Shown: positions 33,168 to 46,223, numbered from the stretch's first letter. The stretch is 64,000 nt of DNA from Elephas maximus indicus (GCF_024166365.1 NC_064825.1:103616480-103680479); one strand, 5' to 3'. Numbers and translations are program-made. Notes: a model not told the origin generated them from the letters alone.

Positions 33168-33309
33168 AAACCTGTTGCAGTCAGGTTGATTCCGACCCAT
33201 AGCCACTCTATAGGACAGAGTAGGACTGCCCCATAGGGCTTCCCAGGAGCAGCTGGTGGATTGGAACGGCTGACCTCTTGCTTAGCGTGGAACTCTTAAC
33301 CACAGCCCC
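33168..33309 (-). repeat. AfroSINE
   Basis: Reverse short-subtype copy ('cctgttgcagtcaggttgat' to 'ttaaccacagcccc'). It sits exactly at the left edge of the micro-inverted segment and is not seen in the right arm. Confidence 0.85.
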
Positions 33310-33984
33310 ATAGGATATTCTAAAAACAACAGCAATAAAACAAACAAACAAACAAAAAAAAAACAAAGGAGAAAGCTGGTAGATTTCACTACATAGAAAT
33401 GTAAAGCCTTTAAACACCAAAAATGTCGTAAATAAGATTCAAAGCCAGTTAAACATGAAACAACACCCTCATGAAAAAAAATGGAAAGCAATAAGATGTA
33501 TATAAAATTTGCAAAATATTTTTAACTTTCTATTTTAAAATAATTTCTAAGTTACAAAAATACTGCAATAATAGCATAAGGAATTTCTGTATACTTTTAA
33601 ACCATATTCCCCAAATGTTAGCATTTTGCCACATTTTTCTTATCATTCATACTCTCAATAGACAGAATTTTTTTCTACAGTGCTTAAGCTAAGCTGTCGA
33701 CATGATGCCTCTTTACCTCTAGACCCTTCAGTGAGTAATTCCTAAAACCGGAGACGTTCTCTGGCATAAGTACAGCATGACTATCAAAATCAAGAAATTA
33801 ACAATGATACATCTCTATTATCCATTCTATAGACCTTTTGCTCCACTAATGCCCTTGATCTAGTCCAGGACCCAATCCCAAATCACATGTTGCTTTTAGT
33901 TATTATATATTTTTAATCTGGAACAGTTTTTCAGTCTTTCTTTGTCTGTCATGACCCTCACACTTCCAAAGAGTAAAAAAAGAA

Positions 33985-34165
33985 AACCAAACTAATTGCC
34001 AGTCGAACAGATTCCGACTCACGGCAACCCATGTGTTTCAGAGTAAAACTGACTCCTTAGGGTTTTCAATGGCTGTGATCCCCCAGAAGTACATAACCAG
34101 GCCTTTCTTATGAGATGCCTCTGAGTGGGTTCGAACTGCTAACCTTTCAGTTAGTAACCAAGTTT
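33985..34165 (-). repeat. AfroSINE, long subtype, shared with 46,920-47,030
   Basis: Reverse copy ('gccagtcgaacagattccga' to 'tttcagttagtaaccaag'). The same insertion, in the same orientation and cut short by an L1 end, is at 46,920-47,030 in the right arm. This supports one locus and a local inversion. Confidence 0.82.
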
Positions 34166-34423
34166 ACAGACAGTAATTTTGTAAAATATGCTTCCCTTTG
34201 GGTTTGCCTCATGTTTTATAGATTAGACTCAGGTTATGTATGTTTGGCAGCAATACCACAGAAGTGATATTGTGTGCTTCTCTGGTACGTTATATTAGGA
34301 GGCACAGGATGTCAATTTTTGCCATTACTAGTGTCCCATTACAACTTTGAGCAATTGTTTAAAGTTGTGTCTTCCAAGTTCCTCCATTGTAGTTACTTAT
34401 TTCCCTTGTGGGGAGATACTATA

Positions 34424-34615
34424 GAGTCCCTGGGTGACACAAACAGTTAACTGGTCAACTATTTACCAAAAGGTTGGTGGTTTGTACCCATCCAGAAGTG
34501 CCACAGAGAAAGCCCTGATGATCTGATTCCAAAAAAGATCACAGCCTTGAAAACCGTGTGGACTGCAGTTTTACTCTGCAACATATGGGTCTCCATGAAC
34601 CAGAATCAACTGGTA
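34424..34615 (+). repeat. AfroSINE, long subtype
   Basis: Forward copy ('agagtccctgggtgacacaa' to 'gaaccagaatcaactggtat') inserted in the old L1M sequence. It is worn, of the older subtype. Confidence 0.8.
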
Positions 34616-34778
34616 TGGTTGAATTGGGAAGATACTTTGACAGGTAAATATTCTACTTGTCATAAAAAAAAAAAAAAAAAAAGAAATGTTTAATTACAGT
34701 TTCCCATTCTGTCAAGAGCACTCTAACAGGAAAGGTGAATTGTTACAACCTTTCTGAGAATCAATTTAACACTACCCA

Positions 34779-34938
34779 TTGGAGCCTTGTTGGCTCAGTT
34801 GCTCACAGCTTGGCTACTAACCAAAAGGTGGGTAGTTTGAATCCACCAGCCACTCCTTGGAAACCCTATGGGGCAGTTCTACTCTATCCTGTAGGGTCAT
34901 TATGAGTCAGAATTGACTCCATGGCAATGGTTTTCTTT
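34779..34938 (+). repeat. AfroSINE, short subtype
   Basis: Forward copy ('ggagccttgttggctcagtt' to 'ttgactccatggcaatgg') with a T-rich tail. It has no counterpart in the right arm, which lacks this whole interval. Confidence 0.88.
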
Positions 34939-35003
34939 TTTTTTTTAGTACCTTTAGCTGCTTTCATAAGATGTGAAAAAAAAAAAAAAAACCAGGAAAC
35001 TGA

Positions 35004-35799
35004 AAAGGTACATGTGAAAAGTTTCATTCCCTTCCTTTCTCCATTCCTCCTTTCCCCTCTTCCCTGTCACTGCCAGGTAAACATTTTTCTTAGTTTTCTA
35101 TTTTCCTTTCAAAGTCTCTGTAAGCAAATATAAGTTTATATATATATATATAGATATACAAAATATATATTCCCATTTATCTCCATCTTTTACATGAGTG
35201 ATAGCATACAGTATAAGGAGATACAAAACTTTCCTTATTTAACAATGTATCTTGAAGGTTTTTCTACATTATTATTATTATTTGCAGGTTTGTGGTACTC
35301 AATGAATGGATATATCATCCTTTAATTAACCAGCCTTCTACTGATAATATATTGGATTTTTCTTGAATAGTACTACAGTGATTAACCTTGTGGAATTGCT
35401 GGATTAAGTGTGTGTATTCCTTGTAATTTGATAGATATTACCAAATTGCAATTTGTAGCGATTGTACCAATTTGTGCTCCCATCACCAATTTTGTCTTTC
35501 CTGCAAAATGAAATGTTAGACTTTTGGGTTTTTGCTGATCTAATAGATGAAAAATGGCAGCTCAATATAATTTACATTTCTTTTATTTCCAGTGAGGTTG
35601 AACATCTTTTCATATAGCTAAAGGCTATTTGTATTTTCTGTGAACTGTCTGTTCCTATCATTTTCCCATATTTGGGTTATGATTCTTTTTATCATTTTCT
35701 AAGAACTATTCATAGATAAAGATTAATATTTCTGGTATGGTTTTTTCTTTGGTTTGTCATTTGATGTTTGACTTTATGATTTTTTTTGACATACAGAAA
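35004..35799 (-). repeat. Old L1-derived sequence, shared by both arms
   Basis: A worn L1 3' region in reverse ('ctcaatgaatggatatatca', 'attgctggattaagtg', 'ttctttcctgcaaaatg'-like). A short (TA) run lies at about 35,137-35,155. It is the reverse complement of about 45,380-46,186 in the right arm. Confidence 0.55.
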
Positions 35800-36762
35800 T
35801 TTTTTTTTATAATTTTTGTTGTGCTTTAAGTGAAAGTTTACAAATCAAGTCAGTCTCTCACATAAAAACTTATACACACCTTGCTACACACTCCCAATTA
35901 CTCTCTCCCCAATGAGACAGCCCACTCCCTCCTTCCACTCTCTCTTTTCATGTCCATTTTGCCAGCTTCTAACTCCCTCTACCTTCTCATCACCCCTCCA
36001 GGTAGGTGATGCCAACATAGTCTCAAGTGTCCACCTGATCCAAGAAGCTCACCCCTCATCAGCATCCCTTTCCAACCCATTGTCCAGTCCAATCCATGTC
36101 CAACGAGTTGGCTTCAGAAATGGTTCCTGTCCTGGGCCAACAGAAGGTCTGGGGGCCATGACCACTGGGGTCCTTCCAGTCTCAGTCAGACCATTAAGTC
36201 TGGTCTTTTTATGAGAATTTGGGGTCTGCATCCCACTGTTCTCCTGCTCCCTTAGGGGTTCTCTGTTGTGTTCCCTGTCAGGGCAGTCATCGGTTGTAGC
36301 CGGCTACCATCTAGTTCTTCTGGTCTCAGGATGATGTAGTCTCTGGTTCATGTGGTCCTTTCTGTCTCTTGGGCTCGTAATTACCTTATGTCCTTGGAGT
36401 TCTTCAGTCTTCTTTGATCCAGATGGGTTGAGACTCATTGATGCATCTGAGATGGACACTTGCTAGCGTTTAAGGCCCCAGATGCCACATTTCAAAGTGG
36501 GATGCAGAATGTTTTCTTAATAGATTTTATTATGCCAATTAACTTAGATGTCCCCTGAAACCATAGTCCCCAAACCTCTGCCCCTGCTACGATGGCCTTC
36601 GAAGCATTCAGTTTATTCAGGAAACTTCTTTGCTTTCGGTTTAGTTTGGTTGTGCTGACCTCCCCTGTATTGTGTGTTGTCTTTCCCTTCACCTAAAGTC
36701 ATTTTTATCTACTATCTAGTTAGTAAATACCCGTCTCCCATCCTCCCACCCTCCGGCCTCTG
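35800..36762 (-). mobile_element. L1 3' UTR copy, 5'-truncated, left arm only
   Basis: The reverse L1 3' end starts with a poly-T run at 35,800 and contains the shared blocks 'ccatctagttcttctggtct' and 'ggccccagatgccacatttc'. It ends within a C-rich tract (G-rich on the L1 strand). The flanks 'gacatacagaaattttt' and 'gacgtgcagaaattttt' are the target duplication with two mismatches. It is absent from the right arm. Confidence 0.88.
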
Positions 36763-38999
36763 ACGTGCAGAAATTTTTGCTTTTTTGTGGTTTGTTATTG
36801 TTGTTTTCCTTTATAGCTTCTGGAATAGCCAGAACCACACTATTTCTTATTATGGCAGCTTTATGAAATGCTTTAATGTCTAGTAGGGCTAGCCTTTTTT
36901 CATTGCTCTTATTTTCAAAATTTTCCTGGCAGTTTTTTTTTCCATATGAGCTTTAAATTTAATTTCACTTCTCTTCCTATTCCACCTCCAAAAAAAAAGA
37001 AAAAAAAAACTGTTATAATTTTGATTGAAGTCACCTTACATTTATAAATTTATTTAGAAAAAATTGGCATTTTTATAAGTAGTCTTTGTATGCAGAGCCA
37101 TGGTATGCATTTTTATTTATTTCTTTTGTGTTTTTCAATAGTGTTTTAAAAGGTTTCTTTCTTCCTTTTATATGCTTTATCTATTTCATTTGTTTTAAAA
37201 ATTTGTTTATTGATTGATTGTAGTGAACTGATTGTTCTCTGTAAGTGTGAAAGCTACCAATCCAACATATTATTTTTTTTGCTGCACATGTATACCTTTC
37301 AATGCAAATTGGCATACAACTGTCATACAGTAGACTCAGCAAGTCACCACTCCATCCTTGAGCATTCTGATGAGCACATTGCATAAAAATCTTACTCTGA
37401 AGCAGAGGCAATGTTCATCTTCAGGATCAGCCAACGTTCTATTTGGATCAGGCAACGGAATTTCCAACTGGGATCATAGGGCCAAATGAAGCCATACTTG
37501 AAAGAAAACCAGGCTGTTATGTTTGATAGATGCTTATTGTAACCTTATTATGGGACATTTCAAATTCACGTCAAAGTAGACAGTATAAGGTTAAAAATCC
37601 CTTTTACCCATCACTTGCCTTCAACAGTTGTCAGCTCATGGTCAAATTGTTTCACTTATATCCCTGTCAACTCCCTGTTCCCATTACTCATATAATTTTG
37701 AATACAATCTCAGCCATCATGCCATTTCATTTGTAAAGGTTTCAGAATGTATCTTGGAAAAATAACAGCTCTTTTAAAATTTAGTAGCCATAGCATTATA
37801 ACATCTGACGGTGAATCGAGCCTATATAATTATGAAGTATTCTACTTTGCTTGTATTTTTTTTTTACTTTAAATATATTATATTTAAATATTATAACTTC
37901 ACTTATTATCTCTTTGTGTTGGGGTGGTATACTTTTTTCCATTCATTAACCTTCAACTTTTCTGTAACCATATACTTCAGTTGAGTCTCTTGTTAACAGT
38001 ATATGTTTTCTTTTATCCAGTAGACTAATGTTAGTTCACTAATATGCGTATCTAATCTATTTTTATTGAATATAAGGGCTGGCATATTTGCATATAAATC
38101 TACAATCTTATCAAACACATTCAATTTATTTCACCTGTTCTTTTCTTCTTTTGATTATTTTTTGTTATTCTCTTTATTTTCTACTTTTCTTAGTTTGGAA
38201 GTTATTTATTATCTTAATTTTCCATAAGAAGTAATTTTAGAGATTTAAAATATGCATCCTTAATTTATCAAAGTCTAATATTGGTTAGGATTTTAGTCTC
38301 TGTGATCATTTCAGATTTCACTGATTCTTTCTTCACCCATATCTAATGTGCTATTCAAATCATTCATTGAGCTCTCAATTTTGAATGTTGCATTTTTTCA
38401 TTTCTGTCTGAAATTTGTATTCAATTGTCTTACATAGCTTTCAGTCCCCTCTTGAAATTCTCAAACTTGTCATTTCTTTAAAGTTCTTTTTTTTTTTTAA
38501 AGAAAGTAAGTGTATTTTTGAACTCTTGCCTATGTGAGAATGCCTTTCTTTTTCTTTTAAGAAATTTATATTCAACAAAGTTTTTCGTATGTAAAGTCAC
38601 ATTAGAGTAATCTGATTTTCTCCCTGCCTTTTGTTCTGGATTATTTTGATTAAAAAAATTCTCAGGAAAAAAAGAAAAGACTGTAAATATACACTGTTGA
38701 AAATGGCTTAGGGAATCAAGCAATTCCTCAGATATTGGTGTGAGGAGTGTAATTTGATGAAAACCTGTTAGAAAAGCAATTTGACACTCTCTAACTACAG
38801 AAATATTTATGTGTTTTGAACTGGTCTCCACTCTATATGTATGTGTGTAGAAGAATTTTCAGTGCAACAATGCTTATAATAGTAAAAACCTAGAAAAAAC
38901 TAAATATCTATATATTAAAGACCTGTTAAGTAAATAATGCTAAACCCATCCATATATGAAATAATATATATATTCAGAAGTAAAAATTAGGCAAATTTA
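36763..38999 (-). repeat. Old L1M-derived and AT-rich sequence, shared by both arms
   Basis: Worn L1 blocks are visible, such as 'gggacatttcaaattcacgt' and 'catcacttgccttcaacagt' near 37,550-37,640. No gene is recognised. It is matched by 43,122-45,330 in reverse complement. Confidence 0.6.
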
Positions 39000-39560
39000 T
39001 ACTCCAGTCACACCAGATTTTTGCCTTTGATTGTATCTCACAAAGTTCTTAGGTTTTCTTTATTCTTTTCTCTTATTGTACCTCAAACAAAGTGGTATCC
39101 AAGAATTTGTCTCGAATTTTGCTGAAACTGTCTTTCTTTGTTTCAAATTTGCTTTTAAAATATTCTATTGTATTGTCTTTTTCTCAAATCTCATTGTTTA
39201 TCTTTTGTGTTTCTGATTGTTGTTTTTGTACGATTTCTGTTTTCACATTTTCTTCTTGCATTATTTTCCTGAATTCTTCTATTGCTTTGTCTGTGTTTTC
39301 CCTGATTTTGTCTGTATTTTCCATGATTTTGTCTATTTTTTTCCTTAGTTTTGTCTGTGTTTTTCTTGATCTCTTTCCTAACCTGTTGGAAAGCCTTGAA
39401 TATTAGACTTTTGAACTCCTTATCAGGTAGTTCCAGTGCCTTTTCTTCTACCAGGAAATCATCTGGTGTTTTATGTTGGTCGCTTACTGGAGCCATCCTG
39501 TCTTGTGTTTTTATATGTTTTAATATTGTCTGCTGTTTCTGAGACATTCAGGAATTATTT
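39000..39560 (-). mobile_element. L1 ORF1 N-terminal fragment in the spacer
   Basis: On the minus strand from 39,547 it encodes an L1 ORF1-like start (MSQKQQTILKHIKTQ..., EEKALELPDKEFKSLIFKAF) that aligns with the ORF1 start of the full-length L1 (MARRQQSISNHIRKQ..., ILELSDTEYKKLIYRML). After that the frame is repetitive and degraded. It begins exactly where the left arm stops. Confidence 0.75.
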
Positions 39561-39595
39561 TCTTCATTTATTTATTGTAGTTTTGTTTATTTCAT

Positions 39596-41695
39596 GCTGG
39601 AACTGAATTGAGAACCCAGATGTAAATCCATTCACCCATGGTCACCTGATCTTTGACAAAGGCCCAAAGTCCATTAAATGGGGTAAAGACAAATATTGCT
39701 GGAAAAATGAATGTCCATCTGTAAAAAAATGAAACAGGATGCTTACCTTACACCATAAACAAAAACTAACTCAAAATAGTTCAAAGGCCTAAATATAAAA
39801 CCAAAAACTATAAAGACCACGGAAGAAAAATAGAGTCAATGCTAGGAGCCCTAATATATGCATAAGTAGGATACAAACCATAATTAATAATATACAAACA
39901 TCAGAGGATTAGCTAGATAACTGGGTTCTTCTAAAAATTAAACACTTAAGCTCATCAAAAGACTTCACCAAAAGAGTAAAAAGAGAATCTACAGACTGGG
40001 AAAATTTTTTTCGCTATGACGAATCTGACAAAAGCCTAATCTCTGAAATCTTAGATCAATAATCTAATTAATAATGGGCAAAGGAAATGAACAGACACTT
40101 CACCGAAGAATACATTCAGGTGGCTAACAGACACATGAAGAAATGCTCAAGATCACTAGCCATTAGAGAATTGCAAATCAAAACTACAATAAGATACCAT
40201 CTCACCCAAACATTACTGGCACTAAAAAAAAAAAAAAACAAAACAGAAAATAAAAAATGTCAGAGAGGTTGCGGGGAGATTCAAACTCTTATGCACTCTT
40301 GGTGGGAATGCAAAATGGTACAACCATTTTGGAAAACAATGTGATGTTTCCTTAAAAAGCTAGAAATACCATAGGATCCAGCAATCCCACTCCTAGGAAT
40401 ATATCCTAGAGAAATAAGAGCCATCACAGAAATAGATATATGCACACAATGTTCATTGCAGCATTATTCACAAAAGCAAAAAGATGGAAACCACCTAAGT
40501 GCTCATCAATAGATGAATGGGTAAAGAAACTATGGCACATACACACAATGGAATACTGTGCAGCCTAAAAGAACAATGATGAGTCTAGGAAATATCTCAC
40601 AACATGGATGATTCTGGAAGGCATTATGCTGAGTGAATTAAGCCAGGGCAAAAGGACAAATACTGTATGAGATCATTGTTACAAAAACTTATGGAAAGGT
40701 TTTGTTATGGATTGAATCTTGTCCTCCAAAAATATGTGTCACTTGGTTAGGCCATGATTCCCAGTATTTTGTGTTTGTCCTCCATTTTGTGATTGATGTA
40801 ACTTTCCTATGTGTGGTAAACCCTAATCTCTGCCTGTGGTTAATAAGGCAAGATTGGGTTATGTTAAAGAAGATTAGGGTGGGATGCAGCATCCTTACTC
40901 AGGTCACATCCCTGATCCAATATAAGGGGAGTTTCCCTGTGGCATGGCCTGCATGACCTTTTATCTTACAAGAGATAAAATGAAAGAGAAGTGAGCTGGA
41001 AGGGGGAACCTCATACCACCAAGAAAGCAGTGCCAGGAGCTCAGCATGTCCTTGGGACTCAAGGTTCCTGCACTGAGAATCTCCTTGGCCAGAGACGATT
41101 GATGACAAGGACCTTCCCTCAGAGCCAACAGAGAGAGAAAGCCTTCCCCTGGAGCTGGCACCCTGAATTCATACTTCTAGCCTCCTAGACTGTGAATGAA
41201 AAAATTTCTCTTTGTTAAAGCCATCCACTTGTGGTATTTCTGTTATAGCAGCACCAGATGACCAAGACAGGTTTACATACAGAAAGATAGTTACAAGGGA
41301 GAGGAGGGGTGAGGAAGGAAAAACACTAAGTAGACTGGAGAAAACCTGAGAGTATGGCCCCTGGACAACTTTTTGACTCAGTACTGAAGTCACTGCTGAA
41401 GTTTACCCTTTAGCCAAAGGTTAGAAAGGCCTATAAAACAAATAATGACATATGTAGTTAAATCATGTATACGAGATTAAATGGGCACACCAGCCCAGGG
41501 GCATGGATAAGACCAGAAGGGGACAGGAAAGCTGGATGGTTGGAAATGGGGAATCCAAGGTCAAGAAACGGAGAATGTTGACATGTCGTGGAGTTGGCAA
41601 CCAATGTCACAAACAATATGTGTTTTAATTGTTTAATGAAAAACTAATTTGTTATGTAAATTTGCACCTAAAGCACAATTAAAAAAATAGAAAAG
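39596..41695 (+). mobile_element. L1 ORF2 C-terminus and 3' UTR in the spacer
   Basis: On the plus strand it reads the ORF2 end: 'acttcaccgaagaatacatt' encodes [24 protein letters not shown], and the block near 40,530-40,640 is the last part. The 3' UTR follows and is split by an LTR at 40,703. The 3' end with short A-rich tail is near 41,690 ('cctaaagcacaattaaaaaa'). It lies head to head with the ORF1 piece on its left. Confidence 0.82.
40703..41269 (+). mobile_element. Solo LTR, MaLR-like, inside L1 3' UTR
   Basis: It runs from TGTTATGGATTG to CAAGACA (567 bp), flanked by ggttt on both sides (40,698-40,702 and 41,270-41,274). It is one of the most complete LTRs of this family here, with TTGTTAAAG and a poly(A)-type region near its 3' end. 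It is a fossil; no internal retroviral region is visible. Confidence 0.85.
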
Positions 41696-41756
41696 GAGGT
41701 AGATTCTTCTTCTTCCATATTACTCCTGGAAAGTATAATGCTCAAATAAAAAGTCT

Positions 41757-42800
41757 TTGTTGTTGTTAGGTGTCATTGAGTCTGTTCTGACTCATAACCA
41801 CCCTATGTACAACAGAATGAAATACTGCCTGGTCCTGTGCCATCCTCACAGTCATTATATTCGAGCCCATTGTTGCAGCCACTGTGTTGTTAATTTATCT
41901 TGTTGGGGGTTTTCCTCTTTTTCCCTGACCCACTTTACCAAGCATGATGTTCTTCTCCAGGAACTGGTCCCTTCTTATAACATGTCTAAAGTATGTAAGA
42001 CAAAGTCTTACCATCCTTGTTTCCAAGGAGCACTCTGGCTGTGTTTGTTCCAAGACAGACTTGTTCGTTCTTCTGGCAGTCCATGGTATATTTAATATTC
42101 TTTGCAAACACCATTATTCAAAGGCATCCGTTCTTCTTTGGTATTCCTTATTCATTGTTCATCTTTCACATGTGTATGAGGTGATTGAAAATATCATGGC
42201 CTGGGTCAGGTAGCATCTATGCTTATTAACACTTTAAAGAGGTTTTTTTTTTTTGCAGCACATTTGCCCAATGCAATACATCATTTGAATTCCTGACTGC
42301 TGTTTCAGTGGGCATTGAGTTTGGTTCCAAGTACAACGAAATCATTGAAAAATGTAAATCTTTTCTCCATGTATCATGATGTTGCTTATTGGTCTAGTTG
42401 TGATGATTTTTGTTTTCTTTATGTTGAGGTATAATCCATATTGAAGGCTGTAGTCTTCGATCTTCATCAATCAGTTCCTCAAATCCTCTTTGATTTCAGC
42501 AAGCAAGGTTGTGTCAGCTGCATATCACAGGCTGTTAATAAGTTTTCCAGCAACCCTGATGCCACATTCTTCTTCATATAGTTTAGCTTCTTGGATTATT
42601 TGCTGAGGATACAGATTGAATAAGTATGGTGAAAATATTAAACACTAACACACACTTTTCTTGATTTTCAATCATCCAGTGTCCCCTTGCTCTGTTCAAA
42701 TGATTGCCTCTTGGTCTATGTACAGGTTCCACATGAGCAAAATTAAGTGCTCTGGAATTCCCACTGTTTGCAATGTTACTCATAATTTATCTCTAGAGAT
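41757..42800 (-). mobile_element. RTE/BovB-type LINE 3' fragment
   Basis: On the minus strand it encodes the RTE C-terminal region (RILNIPWTARRTNKSVLEQ, FRHVIRRDQFLEKNIMLGKV). Upstream are worn reverse-transcriptase parts out to about 42,800. The 3' end lies at the left ('gttgttaggtgtcattgagt'). At about 1 kb it is the longest RTE piece in the window. Confidence 0.85.
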
Positions 42801-43121
42801 TACAAATACTGAGAATCTTTTTAGAAGAACAAATACTGAAAAATTCCAGTTTATCAGAGTTGGAGATAGTAGGTTTTTTTTCATATTTTATTGGTTTAGA
42901 GTGTCATAATCTACAGTTTGAGTAAGAGACCTTTCTTGTCCTTACTGAAATATGAAATATTCTATATGTATACAAACCACTGTGAGTTTGTATGTACAAA
43001 TATCTTTAAAAGTACATGCGCACACACAAACACACCTGGGAACATGCTACCCAGAGTTTAGTGCATTAGTTTGTTTTCATTTAAGATTATACCTTGGTTT
43101 TCTTTCTAAATAGCATGTGGA
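42801..43121. other. End of spacer, unassigned
   Basis: AT-rich sequence without a gene or an element I recognise. The inverted match to the left arm starts at 43,122 ('aatttgcctaattatttact'). Confidence 0.4.
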
Positions 43122-46100
43122 AATTTGCCTAATTATTTACTTCTGAGTGTACATATTATTTTATATGCATAGATTTAGCATTATTTATTTAAGATGTCTT
43201 TAATATACGGATATTTAGATTTTTTCTAGTTTTTTTACTATTATAAGCATTGTTGCACTGAAAATCCTTGTACACGTGTACGTATAAGTGGAGGCCAGTT
43301 CAAAGTATATAAATATTCTTGTAGTTAGAGAGTGTCAAGTTGCTTTTCTAAGAGGCTTTCATCAAATTATACTCCTAACACCAATATCTGAGGGATTGCT
43401 TGATTCCCTAAACCATTTTCAACAGTGTATATTTTCAGTCTTTTTTTTTCTGACAATTTTTTAAATCAAAATAATCCAGAAGAAAAAAAATTTTTTTTTT
43501 TGAAGAAAAGCAAGGGAAAAATCAGATTAATGTGGCTTTACGTATGAAAAACTTTGTTGAATATAAATTTCTTAAAAGAAAAAGAAAGACATTCTCATAT
43601 AGGCAAGAGTTCAAAAATACACTTACTTTCTTTAAAAAAAAAAGTATTTTAAAGAGATGACAAGTTTGAGAATTTTAAGAGAGGACTGAAAGCTATATAA
43701 GACAACTGAATACAAATTTCAGAAATGAAAAAAAGAATATTCAAAATTGAGAGCTCAATGAATGATGTGAATAGCGCATTAAGTACGGTTAAGATAGAAT
43801 TGGTGAAATCTGAGATGATCACAGAGATACTAAAATCCTAATCAATATTAGAGTCTGATAAATTAAGAATGTGTTTTTTAAATCTCTAAAATAACTTCGC
43901 ATGGGAAACTAAGACAATGAATAACTTCCAAACTAAGAAAAGTAGAAAAAAAAATTGAATAGCAAAAAATAATAATCAAAAGAAGATAAGAACAGGTGGA
44001 ACAAATTGAATGTGTTTGATAAGATTGTAGATTTATATGCAAGTGTACCTGTCCTTACATTGGATGAAAATGTAATAGATGCTCCTATTGATAAACTAAG
44101 ATTAGTCTACCGGATAAAAGAAATGTGAACATATGCTGTTAACAAGAAACTAACCTAAAGCATATGGATACAGAAAAGTTGAAGGTTAAAGAATGGAAAA
44201 TGATACACCATCCCAACACAAAGAGATGGTAAGTGAAGGTATAATATTTCATACAAAGAATACTTAAAAGAAAAAAATCCAAGCAAAGTAGAACACTTCA
44301 TAATTATATAGGTTTGATTCACCACCAGATGTTATAATGCTATGGTGGCTAAATTTAAAAGAGCTGTTATCTTTTAGAGATGTATTTGAAACATGTAAAA
44401 TGAAATGGCATGATGTCTGAGATTTTATTCAAAATTATATGAGTAATGGGAACAGGGAGTCGACAGGGATATAAATAAAACGATTTGGACATGAGCTGAC
44501 AACTGTTGAAGGTGAGTGATGGGTAAAAGAGATTTTTAATGTTATACGGTCTACTTTGACATATATTTGAAATGTCCCATAATAAGAAGGTTACAGTAAG
44601 CACCATCAAACATAAAAGCCCGATTTCTTACAAGTAGGGCTCCTTTGGTCCTGTGATCCCAACTGAAAGTTCTGTTGCTGGTCCAGATAGAAGGTTGGCT
44701 GATCCTGAAGATGGACATTGCATCTGCTTTGGAGTAACCTTTTTATGCAATGTGCTCATCAGAATGCTGAAGGGCTGAGTGGAGACTTGCTGAGTTTACT
44801 GTATGAGCGTTATATGCTAATTTGCATTGAAAGGTATATATGTGCAGCAAAAAATAGTACGTTGAATCAGTAGCTTTCATACTTACAGAGAACAATCAGT
44901 TCACTACAATCAATCAATCAATTTTCAAAACTTATGAAATAGAGCATACAAAAGAAAGAAACCCTTTCCAACACTACTGAAAAACACAAAAGATGTGAGC
45001 AAATGGAATACATGGGGACAAATGGAAATACATACCATGGCTCTGCATAGGAAAACTCCCTCTCATTAAGATGTCAATTTTTTTGAAATAAATTTATAAA
45101 TGTAACTTCAATCAAAATTATAACAGGCTCTTTTTTGGAGCTGAAGGGATAGGAAGTGAAGTAAAATTAAATTTAAAGCTCATATGGAAAAACAATTGCT
45201 AGTAGAATTTTGAAAATGAAGAGCAATGAGCAAGGACTAGCCCCATCAGACATTAAAGCATTTTATAAATATTCCATAGTAAGCCATATTCCAGAAGCCA
45301 TAAAGGAAAATAACGGTAATTAATTCCAAAAAAGAAAAACATCTATATGTTTAAATAAAAAAGTTGTAAATATAGTCAAAGATTGAATGATGAACCAAGG
45401 AAAAAATCATACCAGAACTATTAATCTTTATCTATGACTAGTTCTTAGAACATAATAAAAAGAATCACAACTCAAATATGGGAAAATGATAGGAACAGTT
45501 CACAGAAAATATAAATGGCCTCTAGCTATATGAAAAGATGTTCAACCTCACTGGAAATAAAATAAATATAAATTAAAATTATATCAAGCTGCTATTTTTC
45601 ATCTACCAGATTAGCAAAATCCAAAGAGTTTAACATTCTATTTTGCAGGAAAGACAAAATTGCTGATGAGAGCACAAATTGGTACAAATCACTGCAAAGG
45701 GTAATTCGGTAACATTTATCAAATTAGCAAGAAATATACACATTTGATCCAGCAATTCCATTTCTGGAAATTTAACTGTCTTTAAGACAAGGTTAATCAC
45801 TGCAGTGCTATTTGAGAAAAATCCAATATATTATCAGTGGAAGACTGGTTAATTAAAAAAAAAAAAAATTAGGTGATGGTATATCCATTCAATGAGTACT
45901 ACAAATAATAATAATGTAAAAAAATCTTTAAGTATTGTTAAATAAATAAGACAAGTTTCCTATCTGCTTGTACTGTGTGCTATCACTCATGTAAAAGGTG
46001 AAGGTAAATGGGTATATACATATATTTTGTGTATATATGTATATATATATACGCACACATATATTTGCTTAAGGAAACTCTGAAAGGAAAACAGGAAACT

Positions 46101-46223
46101 AAGAAAAATGTTTATCTGTTAGGGGCACAGGAGTGGGGAAAAGAGGAATGGAGAAAGGAAGAGAATGAAAGTTTTCAAGTGTACCTTTTTGGTTTGTTTA
46201 GTTTTAAAAGTTTATGAAAGTAA

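Larger units (their letters stand above)
33310..34670 (+). repeat. Old L1M-derived sequence, partly the micro-inverted segment
   Basis: From about 33,520 the sequence follows an ancient L1 3' UTR ('ccatattccccaaatgttag', 'cagtgagtaattcctaaaac', 'ccagtcctttctttgtctg'-like blocks, then 'gcagcaataccacagaagtg' after a SINE). The part 33,310-34,110 matches 46,224-47,030 in the SAME orientation, although the surrounding arms are inverted relative to each other. The part after 34,165 has no counterpart in the right arm. Confidence 0.75.
21755..38999 (+). repeat. Left arm of a large inverted duplication
   Basis: This arm is the reverse complement of 43,122 to about 62,790, apart from one-sided insertions and a micro-inversion. 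Collinear matches include 21,760-22,200 with 62,390-62,790; copy B with copy C; 23,165-23,270 with 60,770-60,850; the LTR 24,490 with 58,951; MER5A 28,285 with 49,966; 28,628-28,868 with 49,620-49,860 (25 differences in about 241 bases by eye); the OR4X2 genes; 37,530-37,740 with 44,370-44,600; and 38,690-38,999 with 43,122-43,430. The match ends sharply at 38,999, where an L1 piece begins. The outer limit is only where I lose the match, because the right arm carries an L1 end there. Confidence 0.9.
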
